DNA of 64,000 bases from Phragmites australis (GCF_958298935.1 NC_084938.1:1991501-2055500), one strand, 5' to 3'; numbered from the stretch's first letter, positions 1-13,020 are shown. Notes: generated from the letters alone by a model not told the origin. Translations and numbers: made by a program.

Positions 1-28
1 TTGAATATCAGAGGAATGTTAAACATAC

Positions 29-2437
29 CCTAGCATGCATGGACTGATCCAGCAAAATGTTGGGGGATTTGATGTCGCGGTGAACTACTGGAGGAACAGC
101 CTGCACTAAACTTAAAACAGATCAGGGAATATCGTGGCATCATGTGTCATGCTTCCAATTATACATTACAAAAGCCTACCCCATCGTGTAAGTACTCCAA
201 ACCCCTAGCAACATCCAGAGCTATGTTTACTCTCAAATCCCACTTCAGTGGTGCGCTATTTTCACCTGAATCACAAAAAAGAATATTCAGAAAGTTAAAA
301 ACACTGTACATACTTCTACGTGTAAAATGTTGGCCCTAGTCCAAACTTTTATATAAGATGTATCGATAAGAATAGCCTTCAAGAATATGGTTTGCAGACT
401 AAAGATCATTTACTAAAGTAGTGTCCATGGACTTAATTTATATGAGACCATATGGGTGTTTTATCTGAAAAAAGCAGCCGGAATGGCATTGGTTATGTTT
501 ATCGGTAACCAAGGACTAAGGTTCAAGAGGGAAAGCATCACACTAATCCTATTATCTTTTCCTCAGAAGATTAGTCCAATTGCCCCTTAGATTTTTTTTA
601 AAAATCCCCTTTCTGAATTATGGTCCAAGTTTTAGTGATATCACAAAGGTTACCAGCAACCAAGCATAGATGTGTCACAATAATTATTATCATGAGAGCG
701 AAACATGGTATCACATGAAGAGAAGACATGCCATATAAGTGTGATGCAAGGCTCCCATTAGGCATGTATGCATACAATAACATATGTTGCCCTTTATCCG
801 CACAATAGCCAACCAAATTCACCAGATTCCTGTGGTGCAACCTCCCAAGAAGTAAGACCTGAAGTTAAGAATCGATCAAATACTAAGCATGCCAGAGTTT
901 CTAGTGAGGTGTAGATCCAAATCTCACAAGCAGTACAGCAAGTGTACAAATGTTTAGCTTACCTCATTCTGAAACTCCTTTTCACCTTGCTTTGAATTGT
1001 TAGCAAGCACTTTAACAGCCAGTGTCTCACCAGAAGACATGCTAGCTTTGTAAACAGGGCCAAAGGCTCCCTGACCTAATAATGTTGTGAAATTGCTGGT
1101 AGCTTTCTGTAGTTCCCTAGAGATGAGACAAATTGTGGATTTCAGCAAGAGTATGTGCTATTCTAAATTGACCACAAGAATTCTGAGAGTGGTACGCAGT
1201 TACGTATAAGTAACTCTGTCTTGATCATACATCAACATGTGAAACAGCAACTGAAGATTGTAGCAGTAATGTTGAAATGATATAATACTATTCTCAATAA
1301 AACTAAGGGATGTTATTGATTCTTTTATCCTAGAAGTGGCAATTTTCCCCACGGGGAAGAGAATTGTGGGTGCCAGATTCAGGGAAGTGTCATGACAGGG
1401 CATCAACCCACTAAAAATTAATATATTATGCATTTATATTATATTTTCTATCTTTGGAATAAAACTTGTAATAATACATTACAATGTAAGTTTTGAAACC
1501 GTACTCTAGAAAACAAAAAAAAATTATACCAAAAAGTCAAAAACTAATGAATCAAGTCATATTATCATGTAAAAATTGTTTCTGAGGTTTTGACCTTATT
1601 GCGTTGGGTGGAAAACTGATACTTTTCACCAGGTTTCAACTTGCAACTTTAGTTCCTACCACCTGCAGTTTGATTCACCCAAACATCCACATGTGGTTGG
1701 ATGCTTTGGTCAACACAGAAGCACATGTCCTCCATGCACGCAGTTCAACCAAATTGGATTTGACCTCGGTAAGATCCAAATGACTGTTCTACTTGACATA
1801 TCACATCATTGCATTCCTATTTGAATAGTGACCTATGTTCCCATCCTTCACTCCTGTTTCTTTCCATCTATCTAACTAGGGATAAATCTCGCAAATTCTC
1901 ATCTTCTACTAATTTCTCCATACCAAACATTCTGATGGAAACCTCTACTCTGACATGTCAAAGTAAGACATCCCTAAAGTTGTACTGATCAGATATGTAT
2001 AGGAATTCAAGAAGGGTAACCAACTTTCATGAAGCAATTATCAAATGTTTCAGTTAATCAAACGACTACAAATGTTGCAGCAATGATAATACATAAGAAT
2101 TCAGGGAAACCTACTTGTATGCATATTTGGGTATCCCAGAAGCTGAGATTGCACTCTTCCTACGAGGCCCTTCAGGCCACATAGATGTACCACGATCTTC
2201 AAACTCCCTTGGAGACTCCTGCCCTGTAGTCGAGTCCGAGAGCATGGCACCAGCATTGACACCATTGGTACGGATGGGGACCATTGATGCCCTCCTTGAG
2301 CTACTACTCCTTATCTGCGCCTGGGAACGCCGATACCTCATGCACAGCAGTATCCCAACAGCCAGCAGCACACCTATCACCACCCCAACGGTGATTCCGA
2401 TGATCAGACCCTCAGAAACCCCTTTCATTCTCCCCAT
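29..2437 (-). CDS. CRLK1: CRLK1-type receptor-like kinase, 5' part, runs off left edge
   Basis: Membrane-anchored Ser/Thr receptor-like kinase of the calcium/calmodulin-regulated CRLK group, known in Arabidopsis for cold signalling at the plasma membrane. Exons read on the minus strand are 2437-2115, 1116-963, 858-732, 265-180 and 100-29. The first encodes a short N-terminus, one hydrophobic membrane segment (about residues 10-32) and a Ser-rich juxtamembrane stretch. The second encodes YKELQKAT followed by the glycine loop [11 protein letters not shown] and the VAIK-type lysine (LAVKVL). The third encodes [13 protein letters not shown]. The last two carry [16 protein letters not shown] and the catalytic [11 protein letters not shown]. 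The rest of the kinase lies outside the window. The start could be 2437 or the second Met at 2428. The intron after 732 seems to use a GC donor, because the nearest GT would give a stop. No frame lesion is seen, so it is probably functional. Calmodulin-binding residues cannot be judged here. Confidence 0.9.
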
Positions 2438-3480
2438 TGAGCCACAGATCCTAGCACTAGGGATGTTGCATCCACCTCATGGAAGTTCCAACGAGGAAGA
2501 AGGCCAACAGCTATATATCCTGCCAAGAAGTACAACGGAGAATAGTAAGTTAGAAGCCTTGAATTGTGAGAACATGTGGCTCCACATGCAATGGTTGTCT
2601 GGGTCAACATTATGAATGGAAGGAAATGAACCAAGAAAAGGGATGCAGAAGGTGATGATGCATTTGCAAGCTAAAACAATATTTGGTCAAAGTTTGCCAT
2701 CTCAACTCATATCACATTGACAATGATAATCACGGTGATGGCACTTATCAGATACAAAATCACAGTGGAGAGGAACGAGTTGGATACTGTTGGTGAACAA
2801 ACTTGCAAATTGAAACATCGCTTTCCTTATCGTCCGAAACGAAAGTGAAACAAAAAAAATTAGATGAACTACCTAGACATTAACACCACTGAAATGTCAA
2901 CAGGCTTTAAGAGCACACCAAAATCCCCATCTTTTTTAAAGGCGACATACACAAATCAAAATTGCTTTCTTTTCAGTAGTTTTCGACTAATAATACCCCC
3001 TCCCAAAAAAAAAATTGAAACTTTTCTTCAGAGCTCCAAAAAACAAACTGCAAATTACATACCTGATCCCCTATGGTTTTCTTCATGAACACTAAAAACC
3101 ACCAACACAAAATGCGAAGTGCCCCGTTTCACTGACGAATCTAGAACACTTCTGACCCAAAACACCATAAAAACTCAACAAATTGAGTAAAACAAATCCG
3201 GAGACACTAAAAACAATCGAAAGTTTAAGGAACAAATCCGAAACCCGAATATAGCAACACAGAAACCAGCAGAACAACTGTATAAACCCAAGAGAAGATT
3301 TTTTATCAACCAGCGGAACGAACAAAGAACCAGGCATTCCAATCCAAAGATCACAACCGAATCCAAGAAGCGTGCGAGGAAGGAATAGGATTACCCAAAT
3401 GCGGCGGGAGATGGGACCACGGTTAGGCAAATCTGGGCTCGTTGCGATCAGCGCGAGACGCGGATCTCGATTCCGCGGCT
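2438..3480 (-). other. 5' leader region of the CRLK1-type gene
   Basis: Between the start codon near 2437 and about 3480 no conserved coding frame is seen. The stretch is AT-rich, with a GC-rich block near 3360-3480 that resembles a first non-coding exon and core promoter of the minus-strand kinase gene. A leader with an intron is an inference from the spacing; no transcript evidence is available. ORFs in this stretch have no recognisable domain. Confidence 0.4.
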
Positions 3481-3733
3481 CGTGATCAGGGACGCCGACG
3501 GATTGGAGAGAGGAAACGGTCGAGGGAGCCCTGGCTGTTCACGTGGGTTTCGAGAGAGGCGAGAGAAAGACGACGACGACGACTTTTGAGAGTGCAACTT
3601 CTTGTTGAGAATAAAGCAAACAAGAGGGAAAAGTAAGTGAGAAAAAGAGAGTTCAAAAAAAGAGAGAGAAGAAAGGAATTGAGGGTAGTCCTGTAAATGT
3701 ACTTAAGCTCGAAATTATGCATAGGAGTCCTCT

Positions 3734-4105
3734 CTAGGGGACCTGTTTGTATCAAGGCAAATTTCAGAACAATAGGTGGAAAAATAGTTCCGAGGAAAAT
3801 ATTTTACAATTTAATTTCCTATATGTCATCAAATATTAGAGAAATTCTTAATTTGCCTAGAAAAAAATCATGGGCACCTATCTAATTTTTTCATTCCATG
3901 TGTATCACTGTCAATGAACGAAAAGATGATGGAAGTGGCATACAGGGAAAATGAAATGAAAGAAAAAATGATTTGGTAGCATATGAGGGATCATTTTTTT
4001 TTTTAGCAAATCCAGAATTTCTCTAACGTCTGTTGCCACAGAGGGAATTATCTCAATTTTTATGGGTCTCACACCTATAATTTTTACTGCTTCCAAATCC
4101 CCTAG
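3734..4105. mobile_element. Foldback MITE with long imperfect inverted arms
   Basis: The left edge reads CTAGGGGACCTG and the right edge, reverse complemented, CTAGGGGATTTG. Inside, the segment near 3826-3880 (TTAGAGAAATTCT then ATTTGC and an A-run) is matched in inverted orientation near 3985-4035. The arms pair over roughly 150 bp with gaps. It is non-coding. No clear target-site duplication was found, so the superfamily is left open. Confidence 0.55.
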
Positions 4106-4689
4106 TGCCAAATGCAGCATTAAACGAGCTACATCGACTAACATGTAGCTCTACTATATCTCAAGGGTATCCAGTGTGGCTTACGTATATGTTATTGATT
4201 GTTAGACTATGTTACTGTACTGAGTTTGGAGGAATCAACCGTCACCTTGAGTCCCATTCTGTTGGATGAATACTCTAAGGGTGTTTCAAATAGCGAAAAA
4301 AAAAGAGTGGCACTAATAAATCACTCTTGAACAAAGGACCTACCGCAAGTCGCTTATTCTAAATTGTACTGTATGTTTCAAATCCAAACAAATCACACAT
4401 GATTCAATCGAAACAACACAAAATCTTAACTTATCGGGTTCAATACGTCATCGCACCTCCTCCTGTTTGTGCCGCCATTTGTTATATCACCCTAGCGTTC
4501 TCAAAACCTAGTTGTTGTCTTTCGACGAAGATGAAAAGAGCGAGCACGAATGTGAGACAAGACATAGTCACATAGGAAAGCCATATAGGTTAAAGCGGTC
4601 TAGAGAGCCGCTTGAACAAATCAAAACAAAGGATGAACAATCGAACTATTTCGGATGAGGATCCTAACAATTTCGATTGTCTTTGTGCT

Positions 4690-4830
4690 AAATAAATTCT
4701 ATAAGACTCTGTCCAGAAAAACTTTCGTGAGATCTTATCCACGCCATCCATTTTATGATCAATAACTAAGTTGAAGAAAAAAAAATAAATAGATACATAT
4801 TATTACAGAAAAAATAATCATTAGTTCTAT
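4690..4830. repeat. Dispersed repeat shared with 45.95-46.1 kb
   Basis: This stretch and 45950-46090 share, in the same order and orientation, AATAAATTCTATAA, then GAGATCTTATC with a degenerate CGTCCAT, then CAATAACTAAG followed by TGAA and an A-rich run. The spacing is nearly equal. They are two copies of one non-coding repeat of unidentified family. Confidence 0.55.
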
Positions 4831-5091
4831 AAAAAGCGGAAACTCTCTCTCAACCTCAAAGCTAGCGGCCTCGAGACGTGAGCTCAGCTCGTATTCCCAG
4901 GTCCGGTCCCCGCGTTCGTTCCGGCGGCTGTTGACTTTTTCTCCTGCCCGACACCAGCGAGCAGGTAGCACGAACCTGCGCGTGATCACTCGCTGACGGA
5001 TGGGCCCGGATATTGAACACTAGCGTGTCACCGGAAAGGGTTCGGTTCAGGTTTCCTGTTGAGCTCCTTCCTCCTCAATCCACAGTAAAAA

Positions 5092-5124
5092 AATTGTACT
5101 AGTAAAAAAAATACTAGTACAATT
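5092..5124. repeat. Perfect 13-bp hairpin with 7-nt A loop
   Basis: The arms AATTGTACTAGTA and TACTAGTACAATT pair perfectly around a loop of seven A residues. It sits in AT-rich spacer and could be the end of a small palindromic element. No function is assigned. Confidence 0.6.
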
Positions 5125-6484
5125 AAGTATGACGAAAGCCGGAGAGAAGAAGTTTTTTACTAAAAGTGTAGAACTTATACGACACCTTTTACCGAAAGAT
5201 TTTATGGGACTCTGATCTATAACATTATTTTCTGATTTAACGATTGATACATACAACTGAGAGAAAGAAAAAATACACATGATATACATAAGAAAAAGTC
5301 TTCCTATAAAACCACATCTCATATAATTTACATCCTTACTAAAGGCCAGAACAATACATTTTGGATCGGAGCGAGTAGGTATTGACGACTGAAATCAAAT
5401 AGCTACGGAATTCATGCACGGACGCTACCGTTGGTTGTAGGTGTACGTATTGGGTCACTGAACATGCATTTCTAGTCTCTGACCAATCACAATCAGATCG
5501 ATGCATGGCTAATCACTCGACGAAGATCGAGCAAATTAAGCGAGTCACATGGTCGTTGGATATGTACTCATATGCATGCATGTACGTTGTACGTACGTAC
5601 GTACGTAGTGGACACGCCCAACGTGGACGCATGACCTGTGTCAGCTAATCTAAGCACGTACACGCGGCTTCTGTAGACTGCATGTTCGCATGCATATGGT
5701 TTTGTTGCTTCGTGTGTGTGTATACACACACAGTGCATGTGCGTATGGTTCCATTCACCAGATTTGTCCTACATATGCTAACATGGTATGCTTCAATTGT
5801 TTATCCGATGCCAATCAAACACAAGTAGTGCAACAACAATATGTAATGGAACCTGCAGGACCCATTGCATTTGGCTACTTTTTTGTGTGCGCCTAATAAC
5901 TCAACAAATAAATTAAGTAAAATCTAAAAACTGCACGTGTATGTTTTAATCTTCTTAGGGCATACATACATATTTTGCTCTGAAAGTATATAAAATTGCT
6001 TGTGAGTTTGAACAAATTGCTTTTCTAAAATTTGATTACAGCAAAATTGTTCACAAATTGTTCTCATTTTTTATTGAAAATATGTAGCAGCTAGATCTGA
6101 TATTTCCTTTGAATGGTTCTAATTTGTTTATAAAATTTGTTGAACACCTGATTTAAATTGTCTTAATCTATTTCTTAAATTTCTCACGGATCCATTCTAA
6201 TTTGCTTACAATTTTTCACAAAATTGCTTACATAATTGCATTTAAGAGGTAGACAAACATATGTATTTTTTATCAAATGCTTCCTTTGTTTTTTGACACG
6301 TGTTGAAATGGGTGGTAGATAAGTTTTGCAAGTCTAGATGTACAAAAGACTAAAAATAGAATAAAATACTCATGTTTAGATATTTTTTACTAAAAATAGT
6401 TGTGCGTGTCATAAGTCTAATATGCAAGTGCAGTTTTTTTATGTGTAAGCCCCAATAATTGTGGACGGTAGTAGTGGCATACGG

Positions 6485-6640
6485 TGAAGTGAGCATAGCT
6501 TAGTTGGTTAGGACATTTGTGGTGGAACCTATCCATAAGGTTTCGAGTCACAGACTTAGCGCGGGTGCTTACTATAGCAAATATGCCCTTGGAGAGATTG
6601 TAGCGACCATATCTAGAGCATGCATATGAGTTTAGTGATT
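6485..6640 (+). mobile_element. tRNA-derived SINE, copy 1
   Basis: A pol III A box, TAGCTTAGTTGG, lies at 6496-6507 and a B box, GGTTTCGAGTC, at 6539-6549, at tRNA-like spacing. There is no cloverleaf acceptor pairing, so this is not a tRNA gene. The stretch between the boxes (GTGGTGGAAC then TATCCA) is shared with the copy at 8.66 kb, which shows a dispersed family. The 3' end is uncertain. Confidence 0.65.
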
Positions 6641-6687
6641 AATGATAATATAGTTAATGGGACTAACATGTTTGTCAAGTATTTGCT

Positions 6688-7319
6688 TTAGTAGATCTCA
6701 TGGATACAATACATAAATAAGCTACCGAAGCCGGGACGAAGATTGATCAAATTGAAGAAGTCAAGGGCCGCGGCCGGCCCAAGCTGTGCCCAGACCATAT
6801 AGAAAAACCAGAAGAGATCAAGGCATGACTCGATCCCTATGAAGTTCTCATATATGTGAGCGAAGATGCTCAATATGATGATGGAGTTAGGGTTGTGGTG
6901 GAGGTGGTAGATGTCGTAGAAGGAGATGACGGTGAGAAAAAAAACTCAGAGAAGGAGGGGAAGAGACCCGCCAGGAAGAACGAGCCAAAAATCACGATCT
7001 CCCCCTGACGGGGAGCAGGGACATCCCCCCAGGGCGATATCCTGAAGACAGGCAGCATAGAAGCAGGTGATTCTCATACATCTGCTTCAGCTTCGCGGTG
7101 GTGCACTTTGACTTGGGAAAGTCAGGCTCCTTTCCGGTGCGTGGCGCCATGGGAGCTCAACGGAGTTTTTCTTAGAAAAGACGTGGTGTGGTTGGAGGCG
7201 ATGGGCTTTGCGCAGAAGCTTGGAGTGCAACGGGGTTTCCAGGGTTTCTGCCTTCTGATTTATAATATCGGCTCGGTCCCGCCGTCTCGGAAACCAACGG
7301 TCGTCAAAGTTTTCGCTCC

Positions 7320-7326
<7 letters not shown>
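6688..7326 (-). pseudogene. Gypsy gag-like (Transposase_28-type) fragment, frameshifted
   Basis: On the minus strand, 7058-6930 encodes GDVPAPRQGEIVIFGSFF. A second frame at 6930-6690 encodes ISFYDIYHLHHNPNSI and FAHIYENFIGIESCLDLFWF. These match the putative gypsy-type transposon domain found in grass retroelements (the 'VVF..FF' and 'GIEPHFDLW' style motifs). The two halves lie in different frames, so at least one frameshift separates them near 6900-6930. The ORF at 7326-7087 lies just upstream on the same strand and may be leader or linker. No pol domain is present. It is a decayed retrotransposon remnant, not a host gene. Confidence 0.6.

Positions 7327-7381
<55 letters not shown>
7325..7381. 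repeat. (CT)n microsatellite
   Basis: Uninterrupted CT dinucleotides of about 57 bp lie between the gag-like remnant and the gypsy 3' LTR. Confidence 0.95.
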
Positions 7382-7382
<1 letters not shown>

Positions 7383-7561
7383 ACGGTTAACCTCCCTCGG
7401 GATGCGGTTTTCCAAGCCAGACATGGTGGTGGGCCATGTCGCTGACCACTCCCTAGGCAAAGATCTTGTCCACCCAGGGCCCGAGTGGTACGACTAGGCC
7501 CGACCTCAACATGACGAAAAACAACTCAGCTTATCGCATCCACAAGGGAGCTTGGGGCTAC

Positions 7562-8623
7562 TGTCAATGTAAAGAATATAGGGGTCCCTCACTGTGATGG
7601 CCTGTCACGGTCAGCTTTGGGTAGTACCCACTTCATTGGCAGACCCACCTTGATGCATGGGTATGCAGTTGCATACCCAATTTTTTTGGAAAAATCAATT
7701 ATATATACAATATATATTAGATATACGTGTAGTACGTAGCTAATTGGGTTTAAAACTCACAACCTTAGTCTTCTATCGGATATCTATTCTCGGTCCATCC
7801 TCACTTCTGCATGCTCCCATCAGCCTACGGCTCACGCATCTAGTCACCCATCAGCTCAATTACCCTTCACGAGTTCGCTTCCTCACAATCTTGCATACCC
7901 AACCTAGAATTTCTGGGTCCGCCACTGACCCACTTTCGTTCTTTGACCCATGACCTCCGTGCAACCAGTCGACGCCAGCGCGACCACGATCAGAGTCTCC
8001 GCAGGGTTCCCCGCGACCAATCCTTACTAGTCGCGGGGTAGGTACTCGTCTAGGCCAGTCAAACCTCATTTAATACCGCTACTCACTCTGTTTTCCTTCT
8101 ACAGGCAGTTCATTCCGGCTGAGGCGGTATGGCCGGCGCAGAGTTACCTTATCCTGTCCCGCAGACATTAATTGTTGCGGGACGAGCGCGCAGGCGTGAC
8201 AGGGGGCGCAGTAGGTGCACGTGGGAAGCCTGTGACAGGACAAGGCAGGCTGGGCGCTTCAGACGCGACAAATGGGGATACGATCGATGGACGGAACGGC
8301 CGCCGCAGGCACCCAGGGTAGGCATATCGAATGTAGGCTTGTAATGATTGCTTATATCGTTTCTTAGGACAGGTACGAGTCTGCTGGTTGGGCCCACTTG
8401 TAAGACTTCTCCTCCCTGGAATATAAAGGAGGATATCTTCTGTGAAAAAGGATGAAGAAGAATACACAAGATATAAGATTATTACCTCACGAGAGGCCTG
8501 AACCTCGATAACTCAGGTGTTCTTGAGCAGCAAATACACACATTCTATAGGTACACCCAGAACGCCGATCTTGCACCCACTATTCAACATACCGAAATTA
8601 TTATCAGGAATTTACCCTCGATA
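7562..8623 (+). mobile_element. Gypsy 3' LTR
   Basis: It begins TGTCAATG directly after a purine-rich tract ending GCTTGGGGCTAC, the polypurine-tract-plus-LTR arrangement of grass gypsy elements. A TATAAAGGAGG box lies near 8411, followed by an R/U5 region with GAGGCCTGAACCTCGATAA. That block matches the gypsy LTR at 58.2 kb. The end is placed at CTCGATA (8623) because the 58-kb LTR ends CTCGACA before its primer-binding site. The internal region to the left is mostly lost. A hAT MITE is nested at 7634-7927. Confidence 0.65.
7634..7927. mobile_element. hAT-type MITE nested in the gypsy LTR
   Basis: The ends are CATTGGCAGACCCA and, reverse complemented, CAGTGGCGGACCCA. A perfect 8-bp target-site duplication ACCCACTT flanks them (7626-7633 and 7928-7935), as expected for hAT elements. 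The 294-bp interior has no transposase. It inserted after the LTR, which it interrupts. Confidence 0.9.
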
Positions 8624-8654
8624 GATTTAAAAACACATACACATATATTATGAT

Positions 8655-8740
8655 CGGCCATGAAGCGAGTATAGCTCAGTTGATTCTTATGGTGGAACAT
8701 GTTTATCCAAATTCAAGTCTGTATATATATATCATGATCA
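8655..8740 (+). mobile_element. tRNA-derived SINE, copy 2 (partial)
   Basis: Box A-like TAGCTCAGTTGA lies at 8672-8683 and box B-like ATTCAAGTC at 8711-8719. The GGTGGAAC motif between them is shared with the SINE at 6.5 kb. It merges into a TA microsatellite (about 8753-8780). Confidence 0.55.
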
Positions 8741-8746
8741 TCTGAG

Positions 8747-8784
<38 letters not shown>

Positions 8785-9275
8785 CACACACGTCTGAACG
8801 TGTTGTTGATACCAAGATTGAAAGTTATATTTCCTTCCTTAAGAAAATATATAATGAACATCCGGACGGCCACATTATTTAATTCTTTCGGCCAGATGAC
8901 TTGCAGCTTTCTTCGTGTCAGCATGTGACTGCTTTTCTCCATCCAATTTGACGGACTATAACGCAGCTATGTCGTCTCTCCCAAAAAGGCTGGCCAACCA
9001 CAATTATCAAACATATATTATTCCTTGCCTTTGTTGGTGTTGCTCAACAGCTAGCTAATCCAGACACTTCGTTTTGCTTAGAGTTTCACGCATGATTCAT
9101 GATAAGATCTAAGTCGGATGGTACATTTACGTGTAAGTGCCTGGACACGTGTTGGTGCTACAGCTTTGACCATAAACAAAGTAGTACTTATAGTAGTACT
9201 CACGAGAAGATCACTGGTATGACACTTGCACGTTGCACACTGCAGAGCGAGAGGATCGGAGAATGGAACCAAGAA

Positions 9276-9958
9276 CGCCCAAAATCTAAAATTAAACAAT
9301 ATAAGAGATTATATTTATTAAAATAGATAATATATCATCGTATTTATAATTTTAGTATCTATATTTGACACCTTATTTATCGAAAACTGACTTTCAGTAC
9401 ATCGTACGTCAAAAAAATACGGATCCAACTATATTCGGCACACGAGATGTCGAATATGGCATATTCAGCACCTTATATGCCGAAAATCAGGTGTATTTGA
9501 CACATGAGGTGCCGAATATGTGCTACAGTGCCGTATTCGGCACCTCATGTGCCGAATATGATCTGTACCAGTTGTGGGCACTTTGATGCTATCATTTTAT
9601 ACCGGGAATCTCATGTGCCGTTATATGCTATATTCGGCACATAAGGTGTCAAATATTTGGTACCTCATATGTTGAATACACCTGATTTTTGATATATGAG
9701 GTGCTAAATATAGGCTATAATGTCATATTCAATACCTAATTTTCAGCATAAGAGGTACCGAATATGGGCTACAATATCATATTCGGCACCTCATGTGCCG
9801 AATATGGCCGACCTCGTGTTTTTTCGGCGTACGGTGTACCGAAAATTAGTTTTCGGTAAATAAGGTGACGAATAGAGATGCTAAATTATAATTACGACGA
9901 TATATTATCTATTTCGGTAAATATAGTCGTATATATTGTTTAATTTTAGATTTTAGCC
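9276..9958. mobile_element. Long palindromic element with TTCGGCAC/GTGCCGAA repeats
   Basis: The outer arms of about 130 bp pair almost end to end. The left starts near GCCCAAAATCTAAAATTAAA and the right arm reads the same motif on the other strand, followed in both by ATAATATATC and CACCTTATTTA. The 400-bp centre is an array of smaller palindromes built on ATATTCGGCAC and GTGCCGAATAT, perfect at 9533-9560 and 9780-9807. It is non-coding. The form suits a foldback or long-TIR (Mutator-like) non-autonomous element, but no target duplication was secured. Confidence 0.7.
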
Positions 9959-11117
9959 CCAACAGAATAGAAAGTACTGATCCTGTCCTTTATGAAAATA
10001 TTATATATGGTAGTTTTGTATATGAAATCAGTTAATTGTTTCATCAGATGTGTGATACTGTGATAATGCTATTTTGGCTTTTCACTCCCTTAGCCATCAT
10101 AATTCATAAACTTAGAACACAAAGTTGCTACGAGGCCCAAAGTAACTGAAGTCCATCAGCCTATGGCCTGGCCCATTACTCTGCAGTGATGGACTGATGG
10201 GCCTAGCTGGTGAATGTGACTTAGTAGCATCCAAGGAATTATCTGCCTGACACATTTTTGTTGTTCGAAGTAATCGGTATAGACTCAAAAATCATATATT
10301 ACATTATATCATTTGAGATTCAAGTCCCATTCAAGAAGATATCTTGAAAAGAACGTTCATCTAGTCTCAAACAAATCAGGTTCTGCAGTATGGAGGTTAT
10401 GGATTTAAAATCAAACCTTCCATATCCTAATTCATACTAGAAATCCCCATGCTCCCTACTGTTTTTTTTCTTTCCCTATAATTTTTTTAGGACATTTCTA
10501 ATTTTTTTTAGCACATCCAAATCAGGAAAGAAAATTCCCGCACATCCAAAAATGACAAAAACAACTCTACGGTCTCTTGGCTGCCTGCCTCGTTTAACCA
10601 GCTGGCTTCCTCATGAACAAACCTCGGTTTCTCTCTTTCCCTCGAGCACTATCTAATTTTTGAGCGTGCGGACGTTAGCTGTCTCGCCTGCACGCTAGCT
10701 GACGCTGAGCCCCCTTCCCGCTTGTGAAGAACAATGTGTTCCGCTCCCTCAAAATCTCTTGCTCCACTCGTCCTCCAAATCTACGGATATCGTTATTTTA
10801 ACAGTGCGATCATATTTTCACGGTTTTTATTGAAGGCTTAGAACAAAGACGAAACGAGGGATTGAATCCCTGTCAGGCTCGACTCCACCGTAAAGCATTG
10901 GCCCCATGCTCCATACGTGACCGCGTGGAAGCCCCAAAATTTATCCGTCCAAAGATCGAACCTAGAGCTCCCGAGTGCTACTTCAGGCTTCAGCCAGCTA
11001 ACCTTGTTCGCACCCGTGATCTCCTACAAAAACCCAAAACCAATCTCTCTCTCTCTCACATGTGCTCTACTCCTCCCAAAATCTCTACCTCTCCTTCCGT
11101 GCTCCACTCTCTCCCCC
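9959..11117. other. Spacer, no gene recognised
   Basis: No supported coding region. Near 10850-11030 there are fragments resembling antisense tRNA-type promoter boxes (GGTTCGATC on the minus strand), too weak to call as a SINE. Confidence 0.4.
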
Positions 11118-11132
11118 AAATCTCACTCTCCC

Positions 11133-11285
11133 CACATCTAAGCCTTAGCTCAGCTGGCAGTGACGGAGGGAGCAAGGAGCTCCCCTCCCGAGACACCCGT
11201 GTTCAAACCACGGGGGTCGTGCAGGATGCACGTCCTGTCAAAAGCTCCAAAGAAGCCTCCGGAAAGAGGGCCTGGTGATAAAAAA
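11133..11285 (+). mobile_element. A-tailed tRNA-derived SINE with target duplication
   Basis: A box TAGCTCAGCTGG lies at about 11146-11157 and B box GTGTTCAAACC about 50 bp downstream. The element ends in an A run. The flanks AAATCTCACTCTCCC (11118-11132) and AAATCCCACTCTCCC (11286-11300) form a 15-bp target-site duplication with one mismatch. The head differs from the 6.5- and 8.7-kb family, so this is a second SINE family. Confidence 0.75.
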
Positions 11286-11300
11286 AAATCCCACTCTCCC

Positions 11301-11818
11301 ATGGTGTGATCTCCCAAATCTCTCTTGTGCCTGTGCTCTGCTCATTCCTCTTCTCCATTGCTCTCTCTCTCTCTCTCCACAGCGATGGGGCTTTAGCCAT
11401 CTTTTGTGAGCCCTTCATCTCCGTTCGAGGTGGAGCTCCACCATACCGAAACTACACAACGAAGGCGAACGGGCCAGCCAGCGTCGTCCCCATTCTCGCG
11501 ATCTCTGAGGTGGTACGTGGGCAGCCGGCGTGCCCAGGCCCCAGACATGGTGACCACGTCTGTTCCCTCGCCAGCGTCAAGTTCGTCACGGCCGAGGAGA
11601 GAGAAATTCCTTCCTGAATTGCACATATTTGCTTCCAAAAATGTTTTAACTTGCCCCCAAATTTTCTACCGCAGAGTTGTTTTTTGTCATTTTTGGACTG
11701 TATAGTGATTGCGACTGTTACGTACATAGCAATTCGATCATCAGTACCGCAAAACGCGATGAACGAATCCAATTAACTTAAAATAGATACTTTGATGCTT
11801 TATTACTTATCACCAGTG

Positions 11819-11865
<47 letters not shown>
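11301..11865. other. Spacer ending in a TA microsatellite
   Basis: Several overlapping ORFs on both strands reflect GC-rich sequence without a recognisable domain. A pure (AT)n run occupies about 11820-11865. Confidence 0.4.
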
Positions 11866-11867
<2 letters not shown>

Positions 11868-12242
11868 ACACCTATTCTATACTCCTAGGAGTATGTACTC
11901 CCACATGCAATATACCACCTAAACAAACACTTTATACTCTTTTATCATTTTTAGTATACTCTAATACTAATTCTAAGATACTCCAATATGAGTTGTATGA
12001 AAAAAATTCAATGTTAGCCTTTCATTTTTGCTATATACTCTTTTTTATACATAAAAGAAGTATATACACAAATTATGATAAAAAATCATGGAATTTCATA
12101 AAAAAATTCGTGGGATTTGCATTATAGTATCTTATAATTACTAATGAAGTATATTTAAAGTGATAAAGAAGTATAACACATGTGTAAAAGTGGTATATGA
12201 GAGGTGAGAGTACATACACCCAGGAGTACATACTAGTTTTCC
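11866..12242. mobile_element. MITE bounded by TA repeats
   Basis: The left edge carries CTCCTAGGAGTATGTACTC and the right edge, reverse complemented, CTAGTATGTACTCCTGGGTG. The two ends share GTATGTACTC and a CTCCTRGG motif. (TA)n tracts flank the element on both sides, which fits insertion into a TA run. It is non-coding and AT-rich inside. Confidence 0.6.

Positions 12243-13020
<778 letters not shown>

Larger units (their letters stand above)
4106..6480. other. AT-rich intergenic spacer, no gene recognised
   Basis: No supported gene. It contains a dispersed repeat also present near 46 kb (about 4690-4830), a short perfect hairpin at 5092-5124, an ACGT microsatellite near 5585-5607, and short AT-rich ORFs without recognisable domains. 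Confidence 0.5.

Noticed and set aside
6496..6549. Candidate tRNA gene from A and B boxes
   Set aside because: The boxes fit pol III promoters, but there is no acceptor stem or complete cloverleaf, and a related copy at 8.67 kb shares non-tRNA sequence. Called a SINE.
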